From assembly GCF_002221505.1 (NCBI RefSeq), contig NZ_CP011036.1:2790001-2854000 (forward strand): DNA of 64,000 nt, read 5' to 3'. The position numbers and the translations under genes were made by a program. Shown one piece after another: positions 1 through 8,839 of the stretch. The DNA comes from Pseudoalteromonas nigrifaciens. Lineage in GTDB: Bacteria; Pseudomonadota; Gammaproteobacteria; Enterobacterales; Alteromonadaceae. How positions within the stretch are numbered: the stretch's first letter is position 1; every line of letters begins with the position of its first letter. The notes under the pieces are model-generated. The model saw only the letters and a list, made by a program, of their open reading frames with translations, made no database searches and was not told the DNA's origin.

Positions 1-492
1 AAGCCCCGCATCTCCTAACGGCCCAGTTACAAAAATCCAGTCACCTACTTTTGCGCCATTTCGGCATAGTGCAGTGCCTTCAGGTACTGTACCTTTTGCA
101 CAAATAGTAATACTCAAAGGTCCTTGAGTCGTATCGCCACCTATTATTTGTACATTAAAATATTCGGCAATTTCATGCATGCCGTCAGTCAATTCTTCAA
201 TCCATTGCTGATCAATACTCGGAAGTGTTAAAGCGATAGAAACCCATGTAGGCTCTGCCCCCATTGCCGCTAAATCACTTAAATTTACAGCCAATGCTCT
301 GTGCCCGAGTGCGCGAGGTTCAATGTCATCAAAAAAATGTACACCAGCAACGAGCGTATCGGTTGTTATAGCAAGCTGACAATTTTGCGGCACAGTAACT
401 AATGCACAGTCATCTCCAATCCCTAAGTTAACATCACGGCGAGTAATACCACGACCTTTAAAATAACGATTAATTAATTCAAATTCCTTCAT
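1..492 (-). CDS. thiL: Thiamine-monophosphate kinase, N-terminal 164 residues (3' end outside window)
   Basis: ThiL phosphorylates thiamine monophosphate to the cofactor thiamine pyrophosphate. The visible N-terminus (MKEFELINRYF, then GIGDDCAL, TDTLVAGVHF and NLSDLAAMGA) matches the AIRS/ThiL kinase family, including the acidic GDD metal/nucleotide motif. The ATG at 490-492 lines up with the start of known ThiL proteins. It follows nusB on the same strand, the usual gammaproteobacterial order. No good Shine-Dalgarno sits in front of this ATG. Instead the T-tract of a strong hairpin lies directly upstream, so translation may start weakly or depend on that structure. A TTG two codons upstream is an alternative start. 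The gene runs off the left edge. Confidence 0.93.
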   Translation of the reverse strand, partial: MKEFELINRYFKGRGITRRDVNLGIGDDCALVTVPQNCQLAITTDTLVAGVHFFDDIEPRALGHRALAVNLSDLAAMGAEPTWVSIALTLPSIDQQWIEELTDGMHEIAEYFNVQIIGGDTTQGPLSITICAKGTVPEGTALCRNGAKVGDWIFVTGPLGDAGL

Positions 493-496
493 ACAC

Positions 497-519
497 AAAA
501 AAGCCGACCTATGCCGGCT
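497..519 (-). terminator. Intrinsic terminator between nusB and thiL
   Basis: On the minus strand an AGCCG/CGGCT stem with an 8-nt loop is followed by six T. It would end the nusB transcript, but it lies only a few bases before the thiL start codon, so it could also attenuate thiL. Confidence 0.7.
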
Positions 520-585
520 CTCCTTTTTAACGGTAATTTATACCAGCCAGTTCTGATAAAATAATTATCAAAATTTGACTAAATA

Positions 586-996
586 TTACTTACGTAAATG
601 CTTAACTGCTTTATCAAGTACACCGTTTACAAATTTATGGCTATCTTCAGCGCCAAACATTTTAGCTAATTCAATGCTTTCGTTGATAGCCACTTTGTAT
701 GGAACATCTTCACGAAATTTTAGCTCATAGCTGCTTAAACGTAATATTGCGCGTTCAACCATATCTAACTCATCGAATGGACGGGTTAAATGCGGTGATA
801 CAGCCTCGTCTAGTTGCTTATAATTTACCGCAACGCCACTGGCTAAATCTTTAAAATATTCAACATCAATTTTAGTCACGTCGTTTTCGATCAACATTTG
901 TTGTTCGATATCGGCAATTGCATTGCCACTTAATTGCCAAGAATAAATGGCCTGAAGTGCTAATATACGTGCTTTACGTCTTGCTGCTGGTTTCAC
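586..996 (-). CDS. nusB: Transcription antitermination factor NusB
   Basis: NusB binds boxA RNA with NusE (ribosomal protein S10) and promotes rRNA antitermination. The 136-residue all-helical protein has the family signatures: an N-terminal [19 protein letters not shown] stretch, and a C-terminal block with [17 protein letters not shown] followed by [11 protein letters not shown]. The length is typical. It lies 15 bp downstream of ribH and is probably co-transcribed with the riboflavin genes, a conserved arrangement. A terminator hairpin follows before thiL. Confidence 0.97.
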   Translation of the reverse strand: MKPAARRKARILALQAIYSWQLSGNAIADIEQQMLIENDVTKIDVEYFKDLASGVAVNYKQLDEAVSPHLTRPFDELDMVERAILRLSSYELKFREDVPYKVAINESIELAKMFGAEDSHKFVNGVLDKAVKHLRK

Positions 997-1011
997 AAAA
1001 ATTCCTTAAAC

Positions 1012-1476
1012 TTAAATTTTATCTAACACATTAACCATTTCAAGCGCGCCTAAAGCAGCTTCGCCGCCTTTATTGCCCATTTTGGTGCCAGCACGCTCAA
1101 TTGCTTGTTCAATGCTTTCTGTGGTTAATACGCCAAATGCAACCGGTATATCATACTCAAGTGATACTTGCGCAAGACCTTTGTTTGATTCGCCAGCAAC
1201 TAGGTCAAAGTGTGGAGTACCACCTCTGATCACTACGCCTAAAGCGATGATTGCATCATACTGTTTTTTTGCCGCAATACGTTTCGCTGCTAAAGGTAAT
1301 TCAACCGCGCCAGGTACATAAACCACGGTAATATCGTCATCCGATACACCACCTGTGCGTTTTAATTCATCAATAGCGCCTGCTAATAAGCTACTACCAA
1401 TAAAGTCATTAAAGCGAGAAATGACAATGGCAAATTTTTTGCCCGGAGCGTACTTACTACCTTCAATAATTTTCAT
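1012..1476 (-). CDS. ribH: 6,7-dimethyl-8-ribityllumazine synthase
   Basis: RibH condenses 5-amino-6-ribitylamino-uracil with 3,4-dihydroxy-2-butanone 4-phosphate to form lumazine, the penultimate step of riboflavin synthesis. The 154-residue sequence has the [20 protein letters not shown] start, the [12 protein letters not shown] active-site segment, the [12 protein letters not shown] substrate loop with its catalytic His, and the C-terminal [14 protein letters not shown]. It lies between ribBX and nusB. The enzyme normally assembles as a pentamer or icosahedral 60-mer. Confidence 0.97.
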
Positions 1477-1569
1477 TTGATAACCTTAAAAATAAGTTTG
1501 AGCGATTTCGATTGCGCAAAAATTGCAGCGCATCATACCATAAAAATAAAATAATAGCCTAGCGTCTAA

Positions 1570-2682
1570 TTACTGCGGCTCTATGTAGTCAACAACTTCT
1601 AAATGAAACCCTGAAAGTGCATGATACTTTTTAGGGCGACTCATTAAGCGCATTTGTTTAATGCCTAAATCGGCTAAAATTTGTGAACCCACGCCTACAG
1701 TACGAGACGTACCTGTAAATTTATTCGGTGTTACATCTTCACCCGAATCTTCGGCTGCAAACGCCTTTACGGTTGCCTCAAGCTCTGCGGTACTTTCTTG
1801 TTTGCCTAAAATAACTAATACACCATTGTGCTTAGCTATATAAGCCATTGCGTCAGACACGCCCCAGCTACGCTCAGAGTTTCTATCTGAGAGTAAAATA
1901 TCGTTAAAGGTGCTTTGTAAATGCACTCGCACTACGGTTGGCGCTTGTTGTTTTATTTCGCCTTTTACTAATGCGTAATGTAGCTGTCCGTCAATGGTGT
2001 CTTTGTAGGTTACTAAATCAAACTCACCGTGCTCGGTAGGTAACTTACACTTTGCCACTTGCTCTATCGTGGTTTCGTTTAAGTTACGGTATTCAATTAA
2101 ATCAGCTATGGTGCCAATTTTAATATCGTGCTGTTTAGAAAACACTTCTAAGTCAGGACGGCGCGCCATAGTGCCATCTGCATTGAGTATTTCAACAATA
2201 ACCGATGAAGGCTCAAGCCCTGCTAAACGGGCTAAGTCGCAGCCTGCTTCAGTGTGCCCAGCACGTGTTAAAACACCGCCAGGTTGTGCCATTATAGGAA
2301 AAATATGCCCAGGCTGTACTATATCGCTAGGCACTGCGCCTTTAGCTATAGCAGCCTGTACTGTACGTGCTCTATCTGCTGCCGAAATACCTGTAGTAAC
2401 GCCTTTTGAAGCTTCTATCGACATTGTAAAATTAGTTGAAAACGCAGCACCGTTATTTTTTACCATAAGCGGTAAATCAAGTTGCTCGCATCGCTGTTGC
2501 GTCATAGTTAAACAAATTAAACCACGGCCATGCGTGGCCATAAAGTTAATAGCTTCTGCACTAATATGCTCGGCGGCAATAATTAAATCGCCTTCATTTT
2601 CCCTGTCTTCATCGTCCATTAAAATAACCATTTTACCGGCTTTAATGTCTGCGATAATTTCTTCTGCGCTGTGTAAGTTCAT
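1570..2682 (-). CDS. ribBA: 3,4-dihydroxy-2-butanone-4-phosphate synthase with degenerate GTP cyclohydrolase II domain (RibBX type)
   Basis: Residues about 1-200 are a complete RibB domain that turns ribulose 5-phosphate into 3,4-dihydroxy-2-butanone 4-phosphate; the metal/substrate motif [11 protein letters not shown] is present. The remaining residues align with GTP cyclohydrolase II (RibA), but the zinc-binding cysteines are gone: the region corresponding to the canonical SECLTGDVFGSLRCDCG reads [19 protein letters not shown] with no Cys. The protein would usually be auto-annotated ribBA, yet it should not have GTP cyclohydrolase activity. Such RibBX hybrids are known in Proteobacteria that carry a separate ribA. 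The gene lies between ribE and ribH in the riboflavin operon. Confidence 0.93.
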   Translation of the reverse strand: MNLHSAEEIIADIKAGKMVILMDDEDRENEGDLIIAAEHISAEAINFMATHGRGLICLTMTQQRCEQLDLPLMVKNNGAAFSTNFTMSIEASKGVTTGISAADRARTVQAAIAKGAVPSDIVQPGHIFPIMAQPGGVLTRAGHTEAGCDLARLAGLEPSSVIVEILNADGTMARRPDLEVFSKQHDIKIGTIADLIEYRNLNETTIEQVAKCKLPTEHGEFDLVTYKDTIDGQLHYALVKGEIKQQAPTVVRVHLQSTFNDILLSDRNSERSWGVSDAMAYIAKHNGVLVILGKQESTAELEATVKAFAAEDSGEDVTPNKFTGTSRTVGVGSQILADLGIKQMRLMSRPKKYHALSGFHLEVVDYIEPQ

Positions 2683-2710
2683 AATTCACTCTTATTAGTT
2701 GTTAGTTGCG

Positions 2711-3364
2711 TTACTTAATAAAGCCCGCTTTTGCGAGTAAGCTCATTGAAATATCAGCGCCCGTAGGCTGCTCTGCGCCTTTTATAAGCCGCTCTAAATA
2801 ACGCGCAATTTGGTCGACTTCCAAATTAACTTGGGTGCCCACTTTAAAATTAGCTATCGTAGTTTGCTCGCTAGTATGGGGCACAATCGTTAATTTAAAT
2901 TTATTACCTTCTACTGCGTTCACTGTTAGGCTAATACCATCAATACATACCGAACCTTTGTATGGTATGTATTTCATTAGGTTTTCATCTGTGGTTAGCC
3001 AATATTCTGTAGCACGTGCATTTGGCGTAATGGCGGTAATTGTAGCAATGCCATCAACATGGCCAGACACTAAATGCCCACCTAAACGCGAAACCGGTTG
3101 CATGGCTTTTTCAAGATTAACTGTTTGCCCTAATGTGTAATGAGCAAAACCAGTTAAATCTATGGTTTCATTTGATAAGTCGGCACTAAAACCATCTGCA
3201 TGTTTATCAACAACAGTTAAACACACACCATTAGTGGCAATACTATCACCTAACTTAACATCACTCATATCAAGGTCAGGGCTTTGTACACGAATAGCTA
3301 AATCGCCTTGTTTTTTTTGTAATAAAGCAATTTTGCCTGTGGCTTCTATTATCCCAGTAAACAT
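2711..3364 (-). CDS. ribE: Riboflavin synthase, alpha subunit
   Basis: It dismutates two lumazine molecules to riboflavin. The 217-residue protein has two tandem lumazine-binding domains. The MFTGIIEATGKI start is the family hallmark, and GDSIATNGVCLTV and GSVCIDGISLTVN are the paired domain motifs. I chose the ATG at 3362-3364: a longer frame begins with a TTG seven codons upstream, but all homologues start at MFTGII and a GAG Shine-Dalgarno fits this ATG. The start lies 4 bp after the ribD stop, so the two are probably translationally coupled. The gene is called ribC in some nomenclatures. Confidence 0.95.
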   Translation of the reverse strand: MFTGIIEATGKIALLQKKQGDLAIRVQSPDLDMSDVKLGDSIATNGVCLTVVDKHADGFSADLSNETIDLTGFAHYTLGQTVNLEKAMQPVSRLGGHLVSGHVDGIATITAITPNARATEYWLTTDENLMKYIPYKGSVCIDGISLTVNAVEGNKFKLTIVPHTSEQTTIANFKVGTQVNLEVDQIARYLERLIKGAEQPTGADISMSLLAKAGFIK

Positions 3365-3368
3365 AGCA

Positions 3369-4517
3369 TTACTCTTTTTTATCAAGTGGTTTTAATGAGC
3401 TTTTAACTGCGCTAATACGTAAATCATCACCTATACGCGTACACTCATTAAAAGTTAAATTAATCGTATTTTGCATACTGATCAACTCAGGAAAATTAAC
3501 TAAACTCTTGCCATCACACCCAATTAATTTAGGCGCTAGATAAAAAATAAATTCATCTATTAAATCCAGTTCAACCATTTTACCCGCAAGGGTTGCTCCA
3601 GCCTCTAGCCACACAGTATTAAATTGCAGCTTTGCGAGTTTTTTTAAAACCGCGGTTAAATCAACTTTTGAATTACTAGCAGTTACTACTATATGCTTTA
3701 CAAAATGCGGCCAATGTTGCGATTTATCAACCTTGGTAGTAAAAATTATTATTTCACTTTCAATAGCAAATAAAGCAAGATTTGGGGTTAAACGATTTTG
3801 CGAGTCAATAATAACACGCACAGGTTGGCGAAGCGGTAACTGTGTAGGTAATGCCTGCGGTAATTCATTTTTACGCACATTTAATTTAGCGTCATCTACT
3901 AATACTGTGTCGGCACCGGTTAAAATAGCGCAACTTTGTGCACGATATAACTGTACGTCTTGGCGTGCTGCTGCGCCTGTTATCCACTTACTTTGGCCAT
4001 TATTAAGTGCCGTTTTACCATCAATACTGGCGGCCATTTTACACGTTACATAGGGCAGGCCATGCTCCATGCGTTTAAAAAAGCCTAAATTAAGCGCCCT
4101 AGCCTGTGCTTCAAGTAACCCATACGCAACCTCAATACCAGCGTCGCTAAGTATTTTCAGCCCCTTACCAGCCACTTGTGGATTACTATCGACCATGGCG
4201 GCAATTACTTTTACTACACCGGCGGCTTTTAAACCTTCTGCGCACGGTGGTGTACGACCATAATGGCTACATGGCTCAAGCGTAACATAAGCAGTTGCGC
4301 CTTTTGCTTTACTGCCAGCCATAGCAAGTGCATTTACTTCTGCATGCCCTTGTCCGGCAAGCTGATGAAATCCCTCGCCTACTATTTTATTGTTTTTAAC
4401 TAATACACAACCTACGTTTGGATTAGGCGTGGTAGTAAACCGGCCTTTTTTAGCCAATTCTATAGCACGTGCCATATACATTTCGTCATATTGGTTAAAA
4501 ACACAGTCGCTTTGCAT
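3369..4517 (-). CDS. ribD: Bifunctional diaminohydroxyphosphoribosylaminopyrimidine deaminase / 5-amino-6-(5-phosphoribosylamino)uracil reductase
   Basis: RibD carries out the second and third steps of riboflavin synthesis. The N-terminal cytidine-deaminase-like domain (about residues 10-150) has the zinc motif HAEVNAL and PCSHYGRTPPC. The C-terminal domain (about 155-370) is the DHFR-like NADPH reductase, with PYVTCKMAASIDGKTAL and a WLEAGATLAG segment. The length (382) is typical. It starts 2 bp after nrdR and ends 4 bp before the chosen ribE start, so nrdR-ribD-ribE are tightly coupled. Confidence 0.96.
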   Translation of the reverse strand: MQSDCVFNQYDEMYMARAIELAKKGRFTTTPNPNVGCVLVKNNKIVGEGFHQLAGQGHAEVNALAMAGSKAKGATAYVTLEPCSHYGRTPPCAEGLKAAGVVKVIAAMVDSNPQVAGKGLKILSDAGIEVAYGLLEAQARALNLGFFKRMEHGLPYVTCKMAASIDGKTALNNGQSKWITGAAARQDVQLYRAQSCAILTGADTVLVDDAKLNVRKNELPQALPTQLPLRQPVRVIIDSQNRLTPNLALFAIESEIIIFTTKVDKSQHWPHFVKHIVVTASNSKVDLTAVLKKLAKLQFNTVWLEAGATLAGKMVELDLIDEFIFYLAPKLIGCDGKSLVNFPELISMQNTINLTFNECTRIGDDLRISAVKSSLKPLDKKE

Positions 4518-4519
4518 AC

Positions 4520-4969
4520 TTACTCCCCTAAGCGGGCAATTTCTTCGCCAAATTCGCGAATATCTTCAAACGAACGATACACCGAGGCAAAGCGCACATA
4601 AGCTACTTTATCGAGCTTTTTAAGCGCTTCCATAATGCACTCTCCCACTAAATGGCTCGAAACCTCTCGCTCACCGGTTGCGCGTAATTGCGACTTTATT
4701 ATATTAACTACTTCTTCTACTTGTTCGGTACTTACGGGGCGTTTTTCCAGTGCGCGGTTTAAACCATTTAACAATTTATCTTCGTTAAAGGGTTCGCGGC
4801 TGCCATCTTGTTTTATTACCCGTGGCATAACCAGTTCTGCGCCCTCAAACGTAGTAAAACGCTCATGGCAGTCATTGCATTCACGACGACGACGCACTTG
4901 GTGACCACCGCCAACCAGGCGAGAGTCAATAACTTTGGTATCTTTTGCGGTACAAAATGGGCAATGCAT
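4520..4969 (-). CDS. nrdR: Transcriptional repressor NrdR
   Basis: NrdR represses ribonucleotide reductase genes in response to dATP/ATP. The 149-residue protein has an N-terminal zinc ribbon (CPFC near the start, then CNDC after an RRRREC segment) and a C-terminal ATP-cone domain ([17 protein letters not shown] onward). It opens the riboflavin gene string, a conserved position in gammaproteobacteria. The glyA terminator ends about 20 bp upstream, so the nrdR-rib operon needs its own promoter close by; I cannot point to a convincing one. Confidence 0.97.
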   Translation of the reverse strand: MHCPFCTAKDTKVIDSRLVGGGHQVRRRRECNDCHERFTTFEGAELVMPRVIKQDGSREPFNEDKLLNGLNRALEKRPVSTEQVEEVVNIIKSQLRATGEREVSSHLVGECIMEALKKLDKVAYVRFASVYRSFEDIREFGEEIARLGE

Positions 4970-4989
4970 AGCTAGGTACTTCCGTTTTA

Positions 4990-5023
4990 AAAAACAAAAA
5001 AGGCCGCTTTTAAGCGGCCTTTA
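4990..5023 (-). terminator. Intrinsic terminator of glyA
   Basis: On the minus strand an 11-bp AAAGGCCGCTT/AAGCGGCCTTT stem with a short loop is followed by a T-rich tract. It separates glyA from nrdR. Confidence 0.85.
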
Positions 5024-5073
5024 TCTTAGCAAAAAACTAAGCGATTGTGATCTAAATTACTGTTTTACTTTTA

Positions 5074-6330
5074 TTAAGCGTAAACAGGTAGTTTTGCACA
5101 AATTGCTTTTACTTTTTCTCTTACTTGCGCCTGTACTGATTCATCATTGATGTTATCTAGTACGTCACAGATCCAGCCAGCAAGCTCTTTAGATTCTGCT
5201 TCTTTAAAACCACGACGAGTGATTGCAGGTGAACCAATACGTAGGCCAGATGTTACAAACGGTGAACGTGGATCGTTAGGCACTGAGTTTTTGTTAACTG
5301 TAATATGAGCGTTACCCAAAGCAGCATCAGCATCTTTACCGGTAATATCTTTATTGATTAAATCAAGTAAGAATAAGTGGTTTTCAGTTTTGTCAGATAC
5401 AATTTTGTAGCCACGTTCCTGCATAACAGCAACCATAGCTTGTGCATTTTTAACAACTTGTGTTTGATATACTTTAAATTCTGGTTGTAGAGCTTCTTTA
5501 AATGCCACAGCTTTAGCAGCAATAACATGACATAAAGGACCGCCTTGGCCACCAGGGAAAACAGCACTGTTAAGCTTTTTGTAAATAGCTTCGTCGCCAC
5601 ATGCCGAAATAATTAAACCACCACGAGGGCCTGCTAAGGTTTTATGTGTAGTTGTAGTAACAACATGTGCGTGAGGAACTGGGCTTGGGTAAATACCCGC
5701 CGCAATTAAACCAGCAACGTGCGCCATATCTACAAAAAAGTAAGCGCCAATTTTATCAGCAATTTCACGTAATTTAGCCCAATCAACAATACCTGAGTAT
5801 GCTGAGAAGCCACCAATAATCATTTTTGGTTTGTGCTCAAGCGCTAGCGCTTCAACCTGTGCGTAATCAATTTCGCCTGTAGTTTCATCTAGGCCATACT
5901 GAATTGCATTATAAAGCTTACCTGAAAAGTTTACGTGTGAACCATGCGTTAAATGGCCGCCATGAGCTAAGCTCATACCTAGTACGGTATCACCGGCGTT
6001 TAACAATGCTAAAAAAACGGCCGCATTTGCTTGCGAACCAGCATGTGGTTGTACGTTTGCATAGTCAGAACCAAATAGTTCATTAGCACGGTCAATCGCT
6101 AATTGCTCAACAACGTCTACATGCTCACAACCGCCATAGTAACGTTTGCCCGGATAACCTTCTGCGTATTTATTAGTTAACTGTGAACCCTGTGCTTCTA
6201 GTACGCGTGGGCTACAGTAGTTTTCAGAAGCGATTAATTCAATGTGATCTTCTTGGCGCGCAGTTTCTTTTGCAATTGCGTCAAATAACTCTGGGTCAAA
6301 ATCTGAAATATTCATGCTACGTTCTAACAT
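5074..6330 (-). CDS. glyA: Serine hydroxymethyltransferase
   Basis: GlyA interconverts serine and glycine with tetrahydrofolate, feeding one-carbon metabolism. The 418-residue PLP enzyme starts [15 protein letters not shown], followed by [14 protein letters not shown], and carries the PLP-lysine motif [15 protein letters not shown] set the start at the ATG at 6328-6330. A six-codon extension exists only from a TTG and contains the AGGAGA Shine-Dalgarno that serves this ATG; the resulting length is close to E. coli GlyA. It is monocistronic, bounded by its own terminator and by the thrC terminator upstream. Confidence 0.97.
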   Translation of the reverse strand: MLERSMNISDFDPELFDAIAKETARQEDHIELIASENYCSPRVLEAQGSQLTNKYAEGYPGKRYYGGCEHVDVVEQLAIDRANELFGSDYANVQPHAGSQANAAVFLALLNAGDTVLGMSLAHGGHLTHGSHVNFSGKLYNAIQYGLDETTGEIDYAQVEALALEHKPKMIIGGFSAYSGIVDWAKLREIADKIGAYFFVDMAHVAGLIAAGIYPSPVPHAHVVTTTTHKTLAGPRGGLIISACGDEAIYKKLNSAVFPGGQGGPLCHVIAAKAVAFKEALQPEFKVYQTQVVKNAQAMVAVMQERGYKIVSDKTENHLFLLDLINKDITGKDADAALGNAHITVNKNSVPNDPRSPFVTSGLRIGSPAITRRGFKEAESKELAGWICDVLDNINDESVQAQVREKVKAICAKLPVYA

Positions 6331-6562
6331 TGGGGTCTCCTGGGGCAAGGTGTATGGTATTTTTTAGAGGCTTTATTGTACGCTTAAAACGACTATTTGC
6401 CTACGCTCTTAAGTTGAGGATATTTAAACAGGGATTGAATTTATTTCACAGGCTTTTTAAGATGATATTTTTTAATCATTACATAACAAATTAAAATATA
6501 TATTAATTATTATATTTATATAGCTAATGAAAGTATTAACATCCACACTAAAATATACCTAT

Positions 6563-6585
6563 AAAAAAGCGACCAAGGCCGCTTT
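6563..6585 (-). terminator. Intrinsic terminator of the thr operon
   Basis: On the minus strand an AAAGCG/CGCTTT stem, extended by a GGCC/GGTC inner pairing, is followed by six T just downstream of thrC. Confidence 0.75.
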
Positions 6586-6600
6586 AATTAGATCTTACTT

Positions 6601-7884
6601 TTAACTTAATTTTTTAAGTATTTCAGTACGTAAGGCATCATAATCAGCATTTATATCATTAGCTAAACATGGCTTGGCTAATGCATCTGCAAGTGGTTTT
6701 GGCATAGCTAGTTCAATGTTTAAAATACCTTCAACACTGTCTTTAAATTTAGCTGGATGAGCCGTTGCTAAAAAGATTCCGGCAGCGCCAGGAGCGCGAT
6801 TTTCAACAAGTCCTTGGTATGCAATAGCGGTATGCGGCTCAGCAACATAACCTGTTTGTTGAATATTTTTCATCACTGTTTGCGTATCTTGCTCGTTTAC
6901 GCTAGTTGAATAAAAATTATCATAGCTAAACCAATTGTTGTCGAGCATAGATTGCACTCGTGGCCAGTTATTTGGCTTGCTTACATCCATTGCATTTGAA
7001 AGTGATTCAAGTGTCGCGTTTGGCGTCCAGTTTTTATCCAGCATAAAGCGCGGTACTGTATCGTTTTGATTAGTAGTTGCACTAAGTTTGCCAACAGGCA
7101 AACCAATAACAGCACCTATCATTGCCGCGCACACATTACCAAAGTTACCACTTGGAACCGAAATATGCGCAGTAGCCCGTTTTGCTTTTGGTAATTGTGC
7201 AATTGCCTCAAAGTAATAACAAACTTGTGCCACTAAGCGACTAATATTAATAGAGTTAGCAGAGTTAAGCCCCAGTGTAGATTTAACTTCTTCATCTAAA
7301 AAGGCATTTTTAACTAACTCTTGGCAATCATCAAAGCTGCCTTCAACCGCATAACAATGAATGTTGCCACCCAATGTAGTAAAGAGCTTTTGCTGCGCCA
7401 GTGAAATTTTACCTTTAGGGTATAAAATTACCACATCGATATTAGGCTTATTATAAAACGCATGTGCAACCGCCGCGCCAGTATCGCCCGACGTTGCAGT
7501 TAAAATAGTCACTTTATCGCCTTGATTAAACTGCGCTAAACACTCTGCCATAAAGCGCGCACCAAAATCTTTAAACGCTAAGGTAGGCCCATGAAACAAT
7601 TCTAAGCAATAAGTGTTCTCTGCTACTTCCACCAGCTTAACCGGAAAGTTAAATGCATTTTTAACCATATGTGCAACGGTATCTGCTGGTAATTCATCGC
7701 CAATTAAATGCGAGAGTATTTTACTACTACGGGTTACAAAATCCATATCAATTAGTGCATCAACATCCGTTAGTGGTGTTAACGACTCGGGAAAAAATAC
7801 CCCTTGATTACGCCCTAAACCCGTTTTTACTGCCTCAACAAACGACACTTGTTGCGAACTATCTTTTAAATTATGTAATTGCAT
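6601..7884 (-). CDS. thrC: Threonine synthase
   Basis: ThrC converts O-phospho-homoserine to threonine with PLP. At 427 residues it is the E. coli-type threonine synthase. The PLP-lysine lies in FHGPTLAFKDFGARF (K105), followed by the phosphate-binding TATSGDTGAAVAHAF glycine loop. It is the last gene of the thr operon, 10 bp after thrB and followed by a terminator. Confidence 0.97.
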   Translation of the reverse strand: MQLHNLKDSSQQVSFVEAVKTGLGRNQGVFFPESLTPLTDVDALIDMDFVTRSSKILSHLIGDELPADTVAHMVKNAFNFPVKLVEVAENTYCLELFHGPTLAFKDFGARFMAECLAQFNQGDKVTILTATSGDTGAAVAHAFYNKPNIDVVILYPKGKISLAQQKLFTTLGGNIHCYAVEGSFDDCQELVKNAFLDEEVKSTLGLNSANSINISRLVAQVCYYFEAIAQLPKAKRATAHISVPSGNFGNVCAAMIGAVIGLPVGKLSATTNQNDTVPRFMLDKNWTPNATLESLSNAMDVSKPNNWPRVQSMLDNNWFSYDNFYSTSVNEQDTQTVMKNIQQTGYVAEPHTAIAYQGLVENRAPGAAGIFLATAHPAKFKDSVEGILNIELAMPKPLADALAKPCLANDINADYDALRTEILKKLS

Positions 7885-7894
7885 AACTACTATC

Positions 7895-8830
7895 CTATAA
7901 AACTGTTAATTGACGTGTGCCGTCGTTATCTAATTTACAAATATGGCAAAAACCTTGCTCGTTTATGTAGTTACTTTCAAGCCACTGCGCGCACTGCTGT
8001 GCAGCTTTTAATGTTTTACACACAGTAAATAATGTTGGCCCTGCACCAGAAATACTAACAATTTCGGCGCCTAGCGCTGGCAAACTCGCTTTTGCTTCAC
8101 TAAAGCCTGTTATAAGTGGCGCACGGTATGGCTCGGCTATATGGTCTTGCATAATACTTAATGCATCATCAAAGCGATGCATTAACAATAAACTACTAAA
8201 GGCAGATAAACGCTGCGCAAATTCTACACCTGCGTGCATGCTCAACTCTTTTGGTAAAACTGAGCGTGCTTTTGCTGTATTAAGTGAAAAACCAGGAAAC
8301 GCAGCAACGTAATACCAGTTTTCATCAACTGGTAAAGCAATTGATTTATTAGGAATTAAATCGCCAGTTAGCTGCAGGCCACCTAAATAACATGGCGTGA
8401 TGTTATCGTAATGACGACCACCACTAACAACTGCCTCAAAGTCGGCCATTAACTCAATAAGTTCAACTTGGCTAAGCTTGGTTCCGGCAAATTTATCTAG
8501 GGCAGCAAAGGTTGCTACCACCGAACACGCACTTGATCCTAACCCTGAACCTATGGGCAAGTTCTTTTTCAGCTCCAACTTTACACTTGGCATATTAGGC
8601 GCTACATGCGCTCTAAAATGCACTAAACATTGATACGCTAAGTTTTCACTGGCATCACTTGGTAGCTTATGCGCGTATTCGCCAGAGCAAATAAACTCAT
8701 CACTCGATGCGGCACTAACAACGGCTACATCGCCTAATAAACTGCCGTCAATAGGTGCAAGAGCTGCGCCTAATGCGTCAAAACCAACGGCAAAATTACC
8801 AATAGATGCGGGAGCATATACTTCAATCAT
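7895..8830 (-). CDS. thrB: Homoserine kinase
   Basis: ThrB is a GHMP-family kinase that phosphorylates homoserine. The GHMP ATP-binding loop is LPIGSGLGSSACSVVA, and the N-terminus VYAPASIGNFAVGFDALG and the C-terminal SISGAGPTLF motif are both present. At 311 residues the length matches the family. It sits between thrA and thrC with gaps of 9 and 10 bp. Confidence 0.97.
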   Translation of the reverse strand: MIEVYAPASIGNFAVGFDALGAALAPIDGSLLGDVAVVSAASSDEFICSGEYAHKLPSDASENLAYQCLVHFRAHVAPNMPSVKLELKKNLPIGSGLGSSACSVVATFAALDKFAGTKLSQVELIELMADFEAVVSGGRHYDNITPCYLGGLQLTGDLIPNKSIALPVDENWYYVAAFPGFSLNTAKARSVLPKELSMHAGVEFAQRLSAFSSLLLMHRFDDALSIMQDHIAEPYRAPLITGFSEAKASLPALGAEIVSISGAGPTLFTVCKTLKAAQQCAQWLESNYINEQGFCHICKLDNDGTRQLTVL

Positions 8831-8839
8831 TGTTTGCTC

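Noticed and set aside
505..516. The 12-mer GGCATAGGTCGG occurs in the nusB-thiL terminator and again in the thr leader (near 11340).
   Set aside because: In 64 kb, many identical 12-mer pairs are expected by chance, and the two contexts have no shared structure beyond it.
2069..2698. 209-codon open frame on the plus strand opposite ribBX.
   Set aside because: It is the antisense shadow of a conserved gene; no homology or ribosome binding site supports it.
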